Position numbers and translations under genes: made by a program. DNA of 64,000 nt, taken from contig DATIWB010000077.1 in the NCBI GenBank assembly GCA_035519675.1, positions 1 through 64,000 on the forward strand. Reading direction: 5' to 3'. Each line of letters starts with the position of its first letter. Position 1 is the first letter of the stretch. Shown piece by piece: positions 42,010-51,216 of the stretch. A model generated the notes under the pieces. The model was not told the DNA's origin and did not search any database. It was given only the letters and a program-made list of their open reading frames with translations. This stretch comes from RPRB01 sp035519675. Its GTDB lineage: Bacteria; Myxococcota; Myxococcia; Myxococcales; Myxococcaceae.

Positions 42010-43185
42010 TCACCCGCCGAGCAATGCGCGGACGAGGCCCACCGCGCCGCCGCCGAGGACGACGTACGCCACGTTCACCCGCCGTCCGCCCACCACCAGG
42101 ACCGCGAACGCCACGACGCCCAGCACCAGCGTCACCCAGTCGAGCTGCCCGGCGTGGAGGACCGTGGCCTTCGCCAGCGCCAGCGACACCGACGCCATCA
42201 GCGCCAGCACGCCGGCCGTCACCCCCTGGAGGAACGGCTGCACCCCCGGCCAGGCCGTGATGCGGTCGAGATGGGGCGCTCCGGCGAGCACCAGCACGAA
42301 CGACGGCAGGAACAACCAGAACCCGGCGCACATCGCGGAGGCGAGCCCGACCCCCAGAGGATGTCCCGCCAGGTAGCCGATGAAGACCCCGATGCTGATC
42401 AGCGGACCGGGCGTGGTCTCGCCCAGCGCCAGCGCGTCGACCATCTGGGGATCGGTCAGCCAGGAGAACTGCAGCACTGCGCCCTCGCGCAGCAGCGGGA
42501 GCACCGCGTAGGCGCCACCGAACGAGACCAGGCCGACCTTCAGGAAGAACAGCGAGACGTCCCGGAGGCGCTCGAGCGCGGGCACCGCCGCCTCCGTGCG
42601 CCCGGCGCCGAGCACCGCGAGGAGCACCGCAGCGCTCAGCGTCCCCCGCAGCCGTGAGCGAAGGATCGACAGCGCGCCACAGCCGAGCAGCAGCGGGACG
42701 AACCCGACCTGGAGGAACACCGACGCTCCGAAGGCAAGCACCGCCAGCACCCGCTGGAACGGCGTCCGGAGCGCCGCCTTGCCGAGCCGGAGCATCGCCG
42801 AGGCGAGCAGTGCCAGCGCCACCGGGCGAAACCCGGAGAGCACCCCGAGCAGCTCGGGCCGCGACCCGTAGCGAACGTAGATCGCCGCCAGCGCGGCCAG
42901 GGTGATGAACCCCGGCGCGATGAACAGTACCCCTGCCACCACACCGCCGAGCACCCCCAGGACGCGCCAGCCGATGAGGATCGCCATCTGCGACGCCTCG
43001 GGTCCCGGGAGGACGTGGACGAAGTTGAGGGCCCGCACGAAGTCCCCGTCCTCGAGCCAGCGCCGCCGCTCGACGCACTCGTCGTGCATCAGCCCCATCT
43101 GCGCGACCGGCCCGCCGAACGCCAGCCAGCCGATGCGGAAGAACACCCGGACCAGCTCGGAGAAGGAGACGACAGGGGCAGGCAT
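42010..43185 (-). CDS. chrA: chromate transporter, two-domain ChrA
   Basis: 391 residues, about twelve membrane segments in two CHR halves: the first begins RVFFRIGWLAFGGPVAQMG and the second FFLKVGLVSFGGAYAVLP. The ETTPGPLISIGVFIGYLA segment in the second half and LPGPEASQMAILIGW in the first are diagnostic. Effluxes chromate (or sulfate-like anions). Single-gene unit, divergent from the lipoprotein at 43281. Confidence 0.92.
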   Translation of the reverse strand: MPAPVVSFSELVRVFFRIGWLAFGGPVAQMGLMHDECVERRRWLEDGDFVRALNFVHVLPGPEASQMAILIGWRVLGVLGGVVAGVLFIAPGFITLAALAAIYVRYGSRPELLGVLSGFRPVALALLASAMLRLGKAALRTPFQRVLAVLAFGASVFLQVGFVPLLLGCGALSILRSRLRGTLSAAVLLAVLGAGRTEAAVPALERLRDVSLFFLKVGLVSFGGAYAVLPLLREGAVLQFSWLTDPQMVDALALGETTPGPLISIGVFIGYLAGHPLGVGLASAMCAGFWLFLPSFVLVLAGAPHLDRITAWPGVQPFLQGVTAGVLALMASVSLALAKATVLHAGQLDWVTLVLGVVAFAVLVVGGRRVNVAYVVLGGGAVGLVRALLGG

Positions 43186-43280
43186 GCCGGCGGCCGGACC
43201 ATCGCTCGTTTTGCCGCAGGTGTCCCAATCCCTTGCGACCGCTGCTGGGCATCACCACCCTCAGCCGCCTGGGAGGACGC

Positions 43281-44120
43281 ATGACGTTCCGGAAACACTG
43301 TTGGCTGGTGATCCCGCTCGCGGCGGCGCTCGGGTGCGCCGGGTCTCAGCAGGAGCAGCGGGTGGCCAAGGCGGATGGCAGCTCCACCAGGGCGGACGGC
43401 AAGGCTGGGAACTCCACGCTCATCGACGAGGGCCCGGGGTCGGCCGGCGGGCAGGGCGCGGCCACGGCCCAGGCCGGAGCGGCGCAGCTGGTGCCCTTCC
43501 AGGGCGCGAACGGCTACACCGTCCTGATGCCGGCGAACCCAGAGCGGAATGATCGCACCGAGGAGACGCCGGGTGGGCCAGTCCAGGTCCACATCGCGCA
43601 GATCCAGGACCCCTCGGGCAAGTACATGTCGAGCCTGAGCGAGTTCCCCGGCGGCAGCCTGGACAAGATGAAGAGCAGGGACCTGCTCGACTCGCTCCAG
43701 CAGGCCACCGTCCAGTCGATGGGTGGAACCCTGGTGAACAGCCGCGACATCGACGTCGCCGGCCTGCCCGGCCGGGAGTTCACCGCCACCGACCCCGAGG
43801 GCAGTCAGGTGACCGCCCGGGTCTTCGTCGGGGGGTCGAACGTCTACACCCTTGCCGGGACCTATCCGAAGGGCCAGATGCCTGGCCCGGTCCAGCAGTT
43901 CCTCGGCTCCTTCCAGCCGCCCGCGGGCACTGCGGTGGGCGGAAGCGGAGCGCCGGACAGCACGACCGACGGCGCGCCTGCCGACAGCATCAGCGATGGC
44001 GCGGCCGACAGCAGCGTGACCCCGGTCCCGGCCCAGCCCCCGAAGAGGAAGAAGGCCAGGTCGAGCTCGAGCAGCTCGTCCACCCAGTCGACCACCGGCA
44101 TCGGCTCGGGCAGCCGCTAG
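43281..44120 (+). CDS. lipoprotein of unknown function
   Basis: 279 residues from ATG 43281 with a GGAGG ribosome site. Signal and lipobox IPLAAALGCAGS. The middle part (residues 70-210) is a compact domain starting PFQGANGYTVLMPANPERN and containing GLPGREFTATDPEG, which looks like a small protein domain found in myxobacterial secreted proteins. A Ser-rich, Lys/Arg-containing C-terminal tail (PPKRKKARSSSSSSS) is low complexity. Function unknown. Confidence 0.7.
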   Translation: MTFRKHCWLVIPLAAALGCAGSQQEQRVAKADGSSTRADGKAGNSTLIDEGPGSAGGQGAATAQAGAAQLVPFQGANGYTVLMPANPERNDRTEETPGGPVQVHIAQIQDPSGKYMSSLSEFPGGSLDKMKSRDLLDSLQQATVQSMGGTLVNSRDIDVAGLPGREFTATDPEGSQVTARVFVGGSNVYTLAGTYPKGQMPGPVQQFLGSFQPPAGTAVGGSGAPDSTTDGAPADSISDGAADSSVTPVPAQPPKRKKARSSSSSSSTQSTTGIGSGSR

Positions 44121-44131
44121 CAACCGACGGG

Positions 44132-44836
44132 TCAGGTCGGCGCAGACCAGTCGCCGCCCGCTGGCCGGAGCACGAGCTCGTGCGTCCAGGCGTCGGGCCG
44201 CTGCGCGTGGAGGAAGGCGCAGGCCTCGGCGATCGACTCGGGGGAGATCAGCCGCTCGGCGGAGAAGCCCGCAGCCCGCGTCCGCTCGGAGGCGATCGGT
44301 CCGTCGACGGGGAGGTAGGCGACGTGCACGCCCCGGGTGCGCCACTCGCGGGCCGCGACCTGGACCAGCGCCCGGAGCGCGTGCTGCGCGGCCCCGAGCG
44401 CGGCGAACCCCTCCTTGGTGCGCACGCCGGAGGAGGTGCCCACCTGGAGGAAGGTGCCCCGGCCGCGGGCCAGCATCCCCGGGCCCACGGCGCGGAGCAG
44501 GTTCCAGGTGCCCTCCGGGTACGCGGCCAGCGATTGCGCCAGCTCGGCGCCGGGGATGTCGAGGAGCGGGAGGGCGCCAAACCGCCCGCCCATCGTCTGC
44601 GCCGCGACGACCAGATCGGGTGGGTCCTCGCCGAAGCGGGCCAGCGACTCGGGACGCTGCAGATCGCAGACCGCGGGCACCCCCTGGCCGCCGGCGGCGG
44701 TCACCTCACGGGCGAGCGCCTCGACGTCCGCCGCGGTCCGTGACGCGCAAACCACGCGCCATCCCTTCCGGGCGAAGTGCAACGCAACCGTACGCCCGAG
44801 CTTCCGGACGCCGACGACCAGCAACGTCTCGCTCAC
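44132..44836 (-). CDS. SDR-like protein lacking the catalytic Tyr-Lys
   Basis: 234 residues with a Rossmann-like N-terminus (ETLLVVGVRKLGRTVALHFA) and SDR length. At the catalytic Tyr position the sequence reads GAAQHALRAL, with neither Tyr nor Lys, so oxidoreductase activity is doubtful. VQVGTSSGV occupies the Ser region. Possibly a dinucleotide-binding non-enzyme or a divergent reductase. It follows the small helical protein gene by 13 bases. Confidence 0.72.
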   Translation of the reverse strand: MSETLLVVGVRKLGRTVALHFARKGWRVVCASRTAADVEALAREVTAAGGQGVPAVCDLQRPESLARFGEDPPDLVVAAQTMGGRFGALPLLDIPGAELAQSLAAYPEGTWNLLRAVGPGMLARGRGTFLQVGTSSGVRTKEGFAALGAAQHALRALVQVAAREWRTRGVHVAYLPVDGPIASERTRAAGFSAERLISPESIAEACAFLHAQRPDAWTHELVLRPAGGDWSAPT

Positions 44837-44849
44837 CGGAGGCGGCCGG

Positions 44850-45092
44850 TCAGCGCAGCGAGTCGCGGAGCGACTTCAGCCGGCTCAGCGCCTCGTCCAT
44901 CAGCTTCTTCGAGGACTCGGTGGCCTGCTCCGCGGCGCGCTCGACCTTGGAGAGCTCGGGCTCGAGCTTCGCCCACTGGTCCTTCGCGTCCATCCCGGCG
45001 AGGTGGAGCTTGACCTTGATCTCGTCACGCAAGGTCTTCAACAGATCCACGCCCTTCTTCATCTCGTTCTTCAGATCGAGCTCGTTGGCCAT
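44850..45092 (-). CDS. small helical coiled-coil protein
   Basis: 80 residues, no signal, almost wholly helical with Lys/Glu-rich heptads (NEMKKGVDLLKTLRDEIKVKL, ELSKVERAAEQATESSKKLMDEA). Similar short helical proteins are common in myxobacteria. The Met start is preceded by a GGAGGCC-type ribosome site. Function unknown. Confidence 0.75.
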   Translation of the reverse strand: MANELDLKNEMKKGVDLLKTLRDEIKVKLHLAGMDAKDQWAKLEPELSKVERAAEQATESSKKLMDEALSRLKSLRDSLR

Positions 45093-45139
45093 GGCCGAGG
45101 CCTCCTGGCTGAGTCATAACCCCGGCCCGGAGGAAGTCC

Positions 45140-46033
45140 ATGACCTTCGAGAAACACCCTACGGCGGGCGTCCTCCAGGTCATCGAGCCGCGACCCCGCG
45201 ACCTCGGCGGCTTCTCGGTCCGCCGCCTGTTGCCGGCAGCAGGAAGCCGGATGATCGGCCCGTTCATCTTCCTCGACCACATGGGTCCGGCGGCGATGCC
45301 GCGCGGCACCGGCGTCGACGTTCGCCCGCATCCGCACATCGCCCTGGCGACGGTGACCTACCTGTTCGAGGGCGAGCTCATCCACCGCGACACCCTCGGC
45401 AGCGAGCGGGCCATTCATCCCGGAGACGTGAACTGGATGCTGGCCGGGCGCGGCATCGCCCACTCGGAGCGGAGCAGCCCCGAGGATCGGGCCCGCGGCG
45501 TGCGGCTCCACGGCATCCAGAGCTGGGTCGCGCTGCCCACCGCGCACGAGGAGGACGCTCCGGCGTTCGCCCACCACCCCGCGCGGACGCTCCCCAGGGT
45601 CACCCGCGACGGCGTCGAGCTCACGGTCGTCGCCGGGACGGCGTACGGCGCCGAATCTCCGGTGGGCGTCCTCTCTCCCACGCTCTACGTCGATGCACGG
45701 CTCGAGCCCGGAGCGCGCCTCCCGGTCGACGGGACGCACCCGCAGCGGGCGGTGCAGGTGGCGGAGGGCTTCGTGCAGATCGGCAGCCGGCGCCTCGGGC
45801 CGGGCGTCATGGCGGTCCTCCGGCCGGGCGCGGAGGTGGAGATCCAGGCCGACGGGCCGGCCCGGCTGATGCTCCTCGGCGGCGCCCCGCTCGATGGCGA
45901 GCGACACATCTGGTGGAACTTCGTCTCCAGCTCGAAGGAGCGCATCGAGCGGGCCAAGGACGACTGGAGGAACGGCCGGTTCGGGAAGGTACCCGGGGAC
46001 GAGAAGGAGTTCATCCCGCTCCCCGAGGGCTGA
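45140..46033 (+). CDS. pirin-family bicupin protein
   Basis: 297 residues, two cupin halves; metal ligands PHPHIALATVTYL and IAHSERS in the first. It has the longer pirin architecture with a C-terminal region (WWNFVSSSKERIERAKDDW) typical of the protein of nearly 300 residues. Function uncertain (redox-sensitive or metal-dependent dioxygenase-like). Ribosome site GGAGG nine bases upstream. A second, unrelated-branch pirin is at 39401. Confidence 0.9.
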   Translation: MTFEKHPTAGVLQVIEPRPRDLGGFSVRRLLPAAGSRMIGPFIFLDHMGPAAMPRGTGVDVRPHPHIALATVTYLFEGELIHRDTLGSERAIHPGDVNWMLAGRGIAHSERSSPEDRARGVRLHGIQSWVALPTAHEEDAPAFAHHPARTLPRVTRDGVELTVVAGTAYGAESPVGVLSPTLYVDARLEPGARLPVDGTHPQRAVQVAEGFVQIGSRRLGPGVMAVLRPGAEVEIQADGPARLMLLGGAPLDGERHIWWNFVSSSKERIERAKDDWRNGRFGKVPGDEKEFIPLPEG

Positions 46034-46045
46034 GCGCCCGCAGGC

Positions 46046-47662
46046 TCAGGGCACGCGGGGAGGACGGAGCCGATCGTGCAGGCCGTGCTCGAGCTGCATG
46101 AGCGCCTCCGTCAGCGGGCGATCTCCGTCCACCATCAGATGAGCCCACTCGCCGAGCATCACCGGCTCCCAGCGCGCCTTCTGGGCGAGGTAGACCTCCC
46201 AGCCCGCATCCGAGACCACCCCCGGCTCGCGGGCGCGTGCCTCCAGCCGGGCGCGGATGACGTCGTCCGACGCGCGGACCTCGGCGAGCAGGAACAGCGC
46301 CCCGTGGGTGCGCGCTGCGTCGGCGAGCACCGTCCGCTCCCATGCCGCCTGCGCGGTGGCGTCGACGACGACGCACTTCCCCTGCTCGAGCGCCGCCCCT
46401 GCATCGGCCGCAAGCCTGGCGTAGGTCCACCGCGTCGCCTCGGGGGAGTAGAGCCCGCGGTCGAGCGCAGCCGTTACCCGTTCCTCGGGCGCGAGCCCGT
46501 GCAACGACTTCCGGACCACGTCCGAGGAGAGGACGACCCAGCCGCGGCGGCTCCCCAGCTCCCGGGCCAGCGCGGACTTCCCGCTCCCGGACAGTCCGGA
46601 GATCGCGAGGAGCAGTGGCGGGAGGTCCTCGCTCGCCGCGTCGCACGCCACTCCGAACGCCCGCCGGGCCAGCCGCACGGCCTCCTCGCGGTCGGTGGCG
46701 GAGACCTCCGGCTCCTCCGCCCGCAGACTCTCCACCTTCCCCCGCACGCAGGCGCGGTAGCAGGTGTAGAAGGGCACCAGCTGCGACAGGGTCGTGTCGC
46801 CCGAGCGCGCGACGTACCGCTGGATGAACGCCTCGCCGAGGTCGGGTCGCATCCGGAGCCGCAGGTCCATCGCCAGGAAGGACACGTCGGAGGCGACGTC
46901 CGAGCAGCGGAGCCGGGCGCTGAAATCCAGACAGTCGAAGATGGTCAGCGGGTCGGTGAAGCACACCGACGAGGTCCGGAGGTCTCCGTGTCCGTCGCGG
47001 ATCCGTCGATTCGCCAGCCGCTCCGCCAGCATCCGCCGCTTGCGGACTGACCACGCCCTGACCACCGCGCGGAGGTAACCGTCCTGGAGCGAGGTGAGCG
47101 TCTTGCCGAGGAACGGCGCGACCTGGGCGAAGTGCTCGTCCCACAGCGCCTGCACCGCCTGGGGCGTTCCAAAGGCCGCGACGCCCGGGCCGGCGTCGGC
47201 GCTGGCGTGAAACGGCGCGAGCACGTCGGCGACCTGCTCCACCATCTGCCGGGTCAGCGCCCGGGCCTGGAGCAGCCGGTCCATCATCTGGTTCTCCGGA
47301 AGACGGCGCATCTGCACCGCGTACTCCACGGGCTCGCCGCTTCCTCCGACCACGAGCCCCGTCGGCCCCCGGGTGATGGGCACGACGCCCAGGTACAGGT
47401 CGGGACTGAGCCGCCGGTTCAGCCTCACCTCCTGCTCGCACATCTCGCCCCGACGCTCGAGCAGGTGCGCGTCGAGGAAGTCGAAGTGCACCGGCTTCTT
47501 GACCTTGTAGGCGTATGGGCCGGCGAGGAAGACCACCGAGACGTGCGTCTGGACGACCGCCACGCCCTCGACCGGGTGCGGATAGGCCGCCGGGCGTGAG
47601 AGGGAGGTCAGGACCTCCGCGAGGTGGCTGGCAGCCGTGTCCACCCCGCCACCATCGCACAC
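46046..47662 (-). CDS. fusion of an APH-like domain with a P-loop (AAA_33/adenylate-kinase-like) kinase
   Basis: 538 residues. The N-terminal ~340 residues contain an aminoglycoside-phosphotransferase-like fold with catalytic loop IRDGHGDLRTSSVCF and the metal site IFDCLDFSARLRCSD. The C-terminal domain has a P-loop AISGLSGSGKSALARELG and continues with VVLSSDVVRKSLHGL and a lid. Annotated widely as a bifunctional phosphotransferase/ATP-binding protein, substrate unknown. GTG 47662 is the first start; GTG 47644 is equally possible. Confidence 0.82.
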   Translation of the reverse strand: MCDGGGVDTAASHLAEVLTSLSRPAAYPHPVEGVAVVQTHVSVVFLAGPYAYKVKKPVHFDFLDAHLLERRGEMCEQEVRLNRRLSPDLYLGVVPITRGPTGLVVGGSGEPVEYAVQMRRLPENQMMDRLLQARALTRQMVEQVADVLAPFHASADAGPGVAAFGTPQAVQALWDEHFAQVAPFLGKTLTSLQDGYLRAVVRAWSVRKRRMLAERLANRRIRDGHGDLRTSSVCFTDPLTIFDCLDFSARLRCSDVASDVSFLAMDLRLRMRPDLGEAFIQRYVARSGDTTLSQLVPFYTCYRACVRGKVESLRAEEPEVSATDREEAVRLARRAFGVACDAASEDLPPLLLAISGLSGSGKSALARELGSRRGWVVLSSDVVRKSLHGLAPEERVTAALDRGLYSPEATRWTYARLAADAGAALEQGKCVVVDATAQAAWERTVLADAARTHGALFLLAEVRASDDVIRARLEARAREPGVVSDAGWEVYLAQKARWEPVMLGEWAHLMVDGDRPLTEALMQLEHGLHDRLRPPRVP

Positions 47663-47771
47663 ACCGGCAGCAGCGCGGCCGGCGGAAGTCCATCACCCAA
47701 TGCTCCCAGACGTCGTCGCCGGTGAGCCCGCTCCGGGGGTGACGGTTCTCGACGAGCCAGGAGGTCGGCGA

Positions 47772-48485
47772 TCACCAGAGCACCGAGCGCGGCGTGGCGC
47801 GAAGCACCAGCTGCTCCGGATCGCCGGCGAGCTTCCCCCGGAGCGCGGGGACCACCTCCTCGGCCCAGGCGAGGTCCGCCGTGAGCAACGCCAGGTGTCG
47901 CCGGAGCGCACCCTCGTCGGGCAGCGCCGAGATGCACACCACGACGTCCGCCGATGCGCGGACCGGCAGGCGCGGAAAGTCGTTGGGCGCATGCTCGCTC
48001 TCCAGCCATCCCAGGACCGGGGCGCCGGTCCCAGCGAATGCCGGGCCGAGGTGGTCCTCGCAGAAGTCGACCAGGTCCCTGGCCCCGGGTGCGCGGTGGA
48101 AGATCCGGACCAGGAGACGGCTCGTCTCGCGGCTGCCCACCGCTCCGCGGGTGCGCCTGGGGAAGCCGCCGGCGGGACGCACCGGACGCAGCAGCAGCAC
48201 GTCGTCCGAGTCCACCATGGTCGCGTTCGCCGCATCGCGGTGCTCGCGCCACACCGGGCCCTCGTAGAAGGCGGTGAGCGCCTCGCGCCGGCTCCGCATG
48301 TCGGCAAAGCCGCGGAACCAGACGAAGCGCTCGGGACGATCCAGGTCTTCGAACTGACCGAGGACACGGATCCCCGCCGCCTCCTGGGACTCGAGAAAGG
48401 TCCGCTCGAACAGCGAGACCAGCTCGTCCCTCCGGCCGGGGTGAAGTGTGTACTGGCGAAGCTCGACGACGGAACAGGGCACCAT
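47772..48485 (-). CDS. NIPSNAP-domain protein
   Basis: 237 residues, two alpha/beta ferredoxin-like (NIPSNAP) repeats: the first begins VVELRQYTLHPGRRDELVSLF and has RFVWFRGFADM; the second begins near LLVRIFHRAP. Family function poorly known; members appear as stress-related or monooxygenase-like proteins. ATG 48485 reads divergently from the MocR gene, with an inverted repeat between them, so it is a likely MocR target. Confidence 0.8.
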   Translation of the reverse strand: MVPCSVVELRQYTLHPGRRDELVSLFERTFLESQEAAGIRVLGQFEDLDRPERFVWFRGFADMRSRREALTAFYEGPVWREHRDAANATMVDSDDVLLLRPVRPAGGFPRRTRGAVGSRETSRLLVRIFHRAPGARDLVDFCEDHLGPAFAGTGAPVLGWLESEHAPNDFPRLPVRASADVVVCISALPDEGALRRHLALLTADLAWAEEVVPALRGKLAGDPEQLVLRATPRSVLW

Positions 48486-48505
48486 GCCCTGCAACCTGCG
48501 CTCCA

Positions 48506-48524
48506 CCTGGTATTCTACACCAGG
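48506..48524. promoter_or_regulatory. inverted repeat between the NIPSNAP and MocR genes
   Basis: CCTGGT-ATTCTAC-ACCAGG, perfect six-base arms, in the 43-base divergent gap. It contains TAGAAT on the minus strand (5/6 to a -10 consensus) and TATTCT on the plus strand, so operator and both -10 boxes appear to overlap. Confidence 0.65.
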
Positions 48525-48528
48525 CCAG

Positions 48529-50022
48529 ATGAGGACAATCGACCCAGACCAGAATCGCACCCTCGCCAGCCTGTTTCTGAGGGTGGACCGGAAGACCTCC
48601 GCGCCGCTCCACGCGCAGATCGACCAGGCGCTGCGCTCGCGCATCCTCTCCGGGGCGGTGAGGCCCGGTGCGAGGCTGCCGTCCTCGCGCTCGCTGGCCG
48701 CCGAGCTGGGCGTGGCCCGGACGACCGTGCTCCAGGCGCTCGAGGCGCTCCAGGCCGAGGGATACCTGGTCGCCGCACCGCGCTCGGGCGTTCGCGTCGC
48801 CCCCCAGCTCCCCGAGGAGGGCCTCACCCCCCTGCCGCCGGGCAGCTCCCGGCCCGCCCCTCCGCCGAGACTCTCCAGGGCGGCGCGGGCGCTGGCCGGG
48901 CTTGGCACCGGCGCGCCCCGCCTCGGTCCGGCGCCCCGGGCGTTCCGCCCCGGCCTCCCCGCGCTCGACCTGTTCCCCACCACGCGCTGGTCGCGACTGG
49001 TCGGCCGAGCACAGTCTCGAGCGAGCGCACGCCTGCTGGAGGGGGGAGACCCGGCCGGCCACCCCGGGCTTCGCCGTGCCATCGCCGAGCACGTGGTCGC
49101 CGCCCGTGGCGCCCGCTGCAGCCCGGAGCAGGTCTTCGTCACCGCCGGCACCCAGCAGGCCTTCGAGGAGGTGCTCCGGCTGGTGGTCGACCCGGGCGAT
49201 CCGGTCTGGCTCGAGGATCCGGGGTACCTCGGCGCCCGGCGAGCGGTGCTCGGCGCGGCGGCGCGTCCGGTCCCGGTGCCAGTGGACGACGAGGGGCTCG
49301 ACGTCGAGGCGGGCATCCGCCGCGCCCCCGGGGCCCGGCTGGCGATCCTCGCGCCCTCGCACCAGTACCCGCTGGGCGTCACGCTCTCCCTCTCCCGGCG
49401 GATGGCGCTGCTCCGCTGGGCGGCGGTGGAGCGGGCGATGATCCTCGAGGACGACTACGACAGCGAGTTCCGCCACCGCGGCCGCCCACTCACCGCGCTC
49501 CAGGGGCTCGACGATGCGGGGCGCGTCCTTTACGTCGGCACCTTCAGCAAGACGATGTTCCCCGGGTTGCGGCTCGGGTACGTGGTGGTGCCGCCGGGGA
49601 TGGTGGAGGTGTTCGGCGCGGCGCGCGCCTCGCTGCCCGCCCCCGCCTCCGCGCTGGAGCAAGCCGCCCTGGCCACCTTCATGGACGAGGGGCACTTCGC
49701 CCGGCACCTGAGGCGGATGCGCGGGGTGTACCGCGAGCGGGCCGGAGCGCTGCTCGAGGCGCTGCGCACCCGGTGCGCCGGCGTGCTCGAGCCGAGGCTC
49801 TGCGACACCGGGATGCAACTCTGCGCGATGCTCCCACCGGGGGTCTCCGACGTGTCGGTCCGCGACCGCGCCGCGCGCCTCGGCGTCGAGGTGGCGCCGC
49901 TGTCGGAGTACGGGTTGACGCGGAGGCGCCAGGGTGGGCTGGTCTTCGGATTCGGGGCAGTTCGCCCCGCGGCGATCCGTGCCGGCGTCGAGACCCTGCA
50001 GCGGGCGCTCGAGGAGGGCTGA
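48529..50022 (+). CDS. MocR/PdxR-like GntR-aminotransferase fusion regulator
   Basis: 497 residues. N-terminal winged helix-turn-helix (PSSRSLAAELGVARTTVLQALEALQAEG) and C-terminal fold-type I aminotransferase-like domain with PLP Lys in GTFSKTMFPGLRLGYV. Such regulators bind PLP or aminated ligands and usually control a divergent neighbour. ATG 48529 lies directly downstream of the palindrome. Could regulate the NIPSNAP gene. Confidence 0.9.
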   Translation: MRTIDPDQNRTLASLFLRVDRKTSAPLHAQIDQALRSRILSGAVRPGARLPSSRSLAAELGVARTTVLQALEALQAEGYLVAAPRSGVRVAPQLPEEGLTPLPPGSSRPAPPPRLSRAARALAGLGTGAPRLGPAPRAFRPGLPALDLFPTTRWSRLVGRAQSRASARLLEGGDPAGHPGLRRAIAEHVVAARGARCSPEQVFVTAGTQQAFEEVLRLVVDPGDPVWLEDPGYLGARRAVLGAAARPVPVPVDDEGLDVEAGIRRAPGARLAILAPSHQYPLGVTLSLSRRMALLRWAAVERAMILEDDYDSEFRHRGRPLTALQGLDDAGRVLYVGTFSKTMFPGLRLGYVVVPPGMVEVFGAARASLPAPASALEQAALATFMDEGHFARHLRRMRGVYRERAGALLEALRTRCAGVLEPRLCDTGMQLCAMLPPGVSDVSVRDRAARLGVEVAPLSEYGLTRRRQGGLVFGFGAVRPAAIRAGVETLQRALEEG

Positions 50023-50145
50023 CTGGGCTGGGCGTTGACGCTGGCCCGCGCCTCGTCGCGCGCCTGCCCGCCAGCTGACCTTCCCTGCACCAGTCGGGGC
50101 TCAGCGGAGCGCGGCCCCGGAGTCGCCGCTACACTCCCCGTCCTC

Positions 50146-51108
50146 ATGGCGGAGACCACCTTCGACAGCACGCAGCTCGAGCGGCACCGCGCCGCGCTCA
50201 CCGGACACTGCTACCGGATGCTCGGCTCACCCGAGGAGGCGGACGACGCGGTGCAGGAGACCTACGTCCGTGCCTGGCGAAACCTGGAACGTTTCGAGCA
50301 GCGCTCCTCCTTGAAGACCTGGCTCCACAGCATTGCCACCCGGGTGTGCCTCGATGCGCTCTCGGACCGCGCGCGTCGCCGGCGCCCGATGGAGCTCGGC
50401 CCGGTGGGATCGGTGACCGACGAGCTGTGCACCAGGCCCGCCGCGGAGTTCATCGAGCCCGTGCCCGAGGCGGAGGTCCTGCCGGACGACGCAGACCCCG
50501 CCGAGCGGGCGATCCTGCGTCAGAGCATCCGGCTGGCCTTCATGGCCGCGCTCCAGCACCTACCCCCGCGGCAGCGGGCGGCGCTGCTCCTGATGGAGGT
50601 CCTCGGCTGTTCCGCCGCCGAGGTGGCGGCGACGCTCGACATGTCGGTCCCGGCGGTGAACAGCGCCATCCAGCGGGCGCGGGCAACGCTCGACGCCCGG
50701 CAGCTCGAGGCCGACGCGGTGGCCGCCCAGACCGAGGAACCGGAGCTGGTGCACCGCTACGTCGAGGCATTCGAGCGGTACGACATGGACGCGCTCACCA
50801 GACTCCTCCATCAGGACGTGGTGATGTCCATGCCGCCCTACGCCATGTGGCTGCGCGGTCCGCAGGCGGTGCGAGAGTGGATGCTCGGGCGGGGCATCGG
50901 GTGCCGCGGCTCGCGGATGCTGCCCACCTCCGCGAACGCTGCGCCGGCGTTCGGCCAGTACCGGTCCAGTGGGCCGGGGCAAGGCTTCCATGCCTGGGGG
51001 CTGGTGGTGCTGGAGCTCGGCGATGGCCGGGTGACCGGCATCAACACCTTCCTCGACACCGAGCGGCTGTTTCCGCGGTTCGGGCTGCCGCTCACCCTTC
51101 CCCCGTAG
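50146..51108 (+). CDS. ECF-type sigma-70 factor with C-terminal SnoaL-like domain
   Basis: 320 residues. Sigma region 2 (HCYRMLGSPEEADDAVQETYV) and region 4 (LLLMEVLGCSAAEVAATLD) are present; beyond about residue 205 an extra domain (DMDALTRLLHQDVVMSMPPYAMWLRG, then GFHAWGLVVLELGDGRVTGI) with the nuclear transport factor 2 or SnoaL fold follows, as in the extended ECF sigma factors in which this domain acts as an intrinsic regulator instead of a separate anti-sigma. No anti-sigma gene flanks it. Confidence 0.88.
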   Translation: MAETTFDSTQLERHRAALTGHCYRMLGSPEEADDAVQETYVRAWRNLERFEQRSSLKTWLHSIATRVCLDALSDRARRRRPMELGPVGSVTDELCTRPAAEFIEPVPEAEVLPDDADPAERAILRQSIRLAFMAALQHLPPRQRAALLLMEVLGCSAAEVAATLDMSVPAVNSAIQRARATLDARQLEADAVAAQTEEPELVHRYVEAFERYDMDALTRLLHQDVVMSMPPYAMWLRGPQAVREWMLGRGIGCRGSRMLPTSANAAPAFGQYRSSGPGQGFHAWGLVVLELGDGRVTGINTFLDTERLFPRFGLPLTLPP

Positions 51109-51216
51109 CGCCGCTCCGCAGGGAGTGACCTCGGGCAGTGCCTTCCCGGGCCCGACCGATGATTTTTCGGCGGTGGCGCCGTCTCACCCGGTGAACTCGC
51201 AGCACGGAGATCCGCC

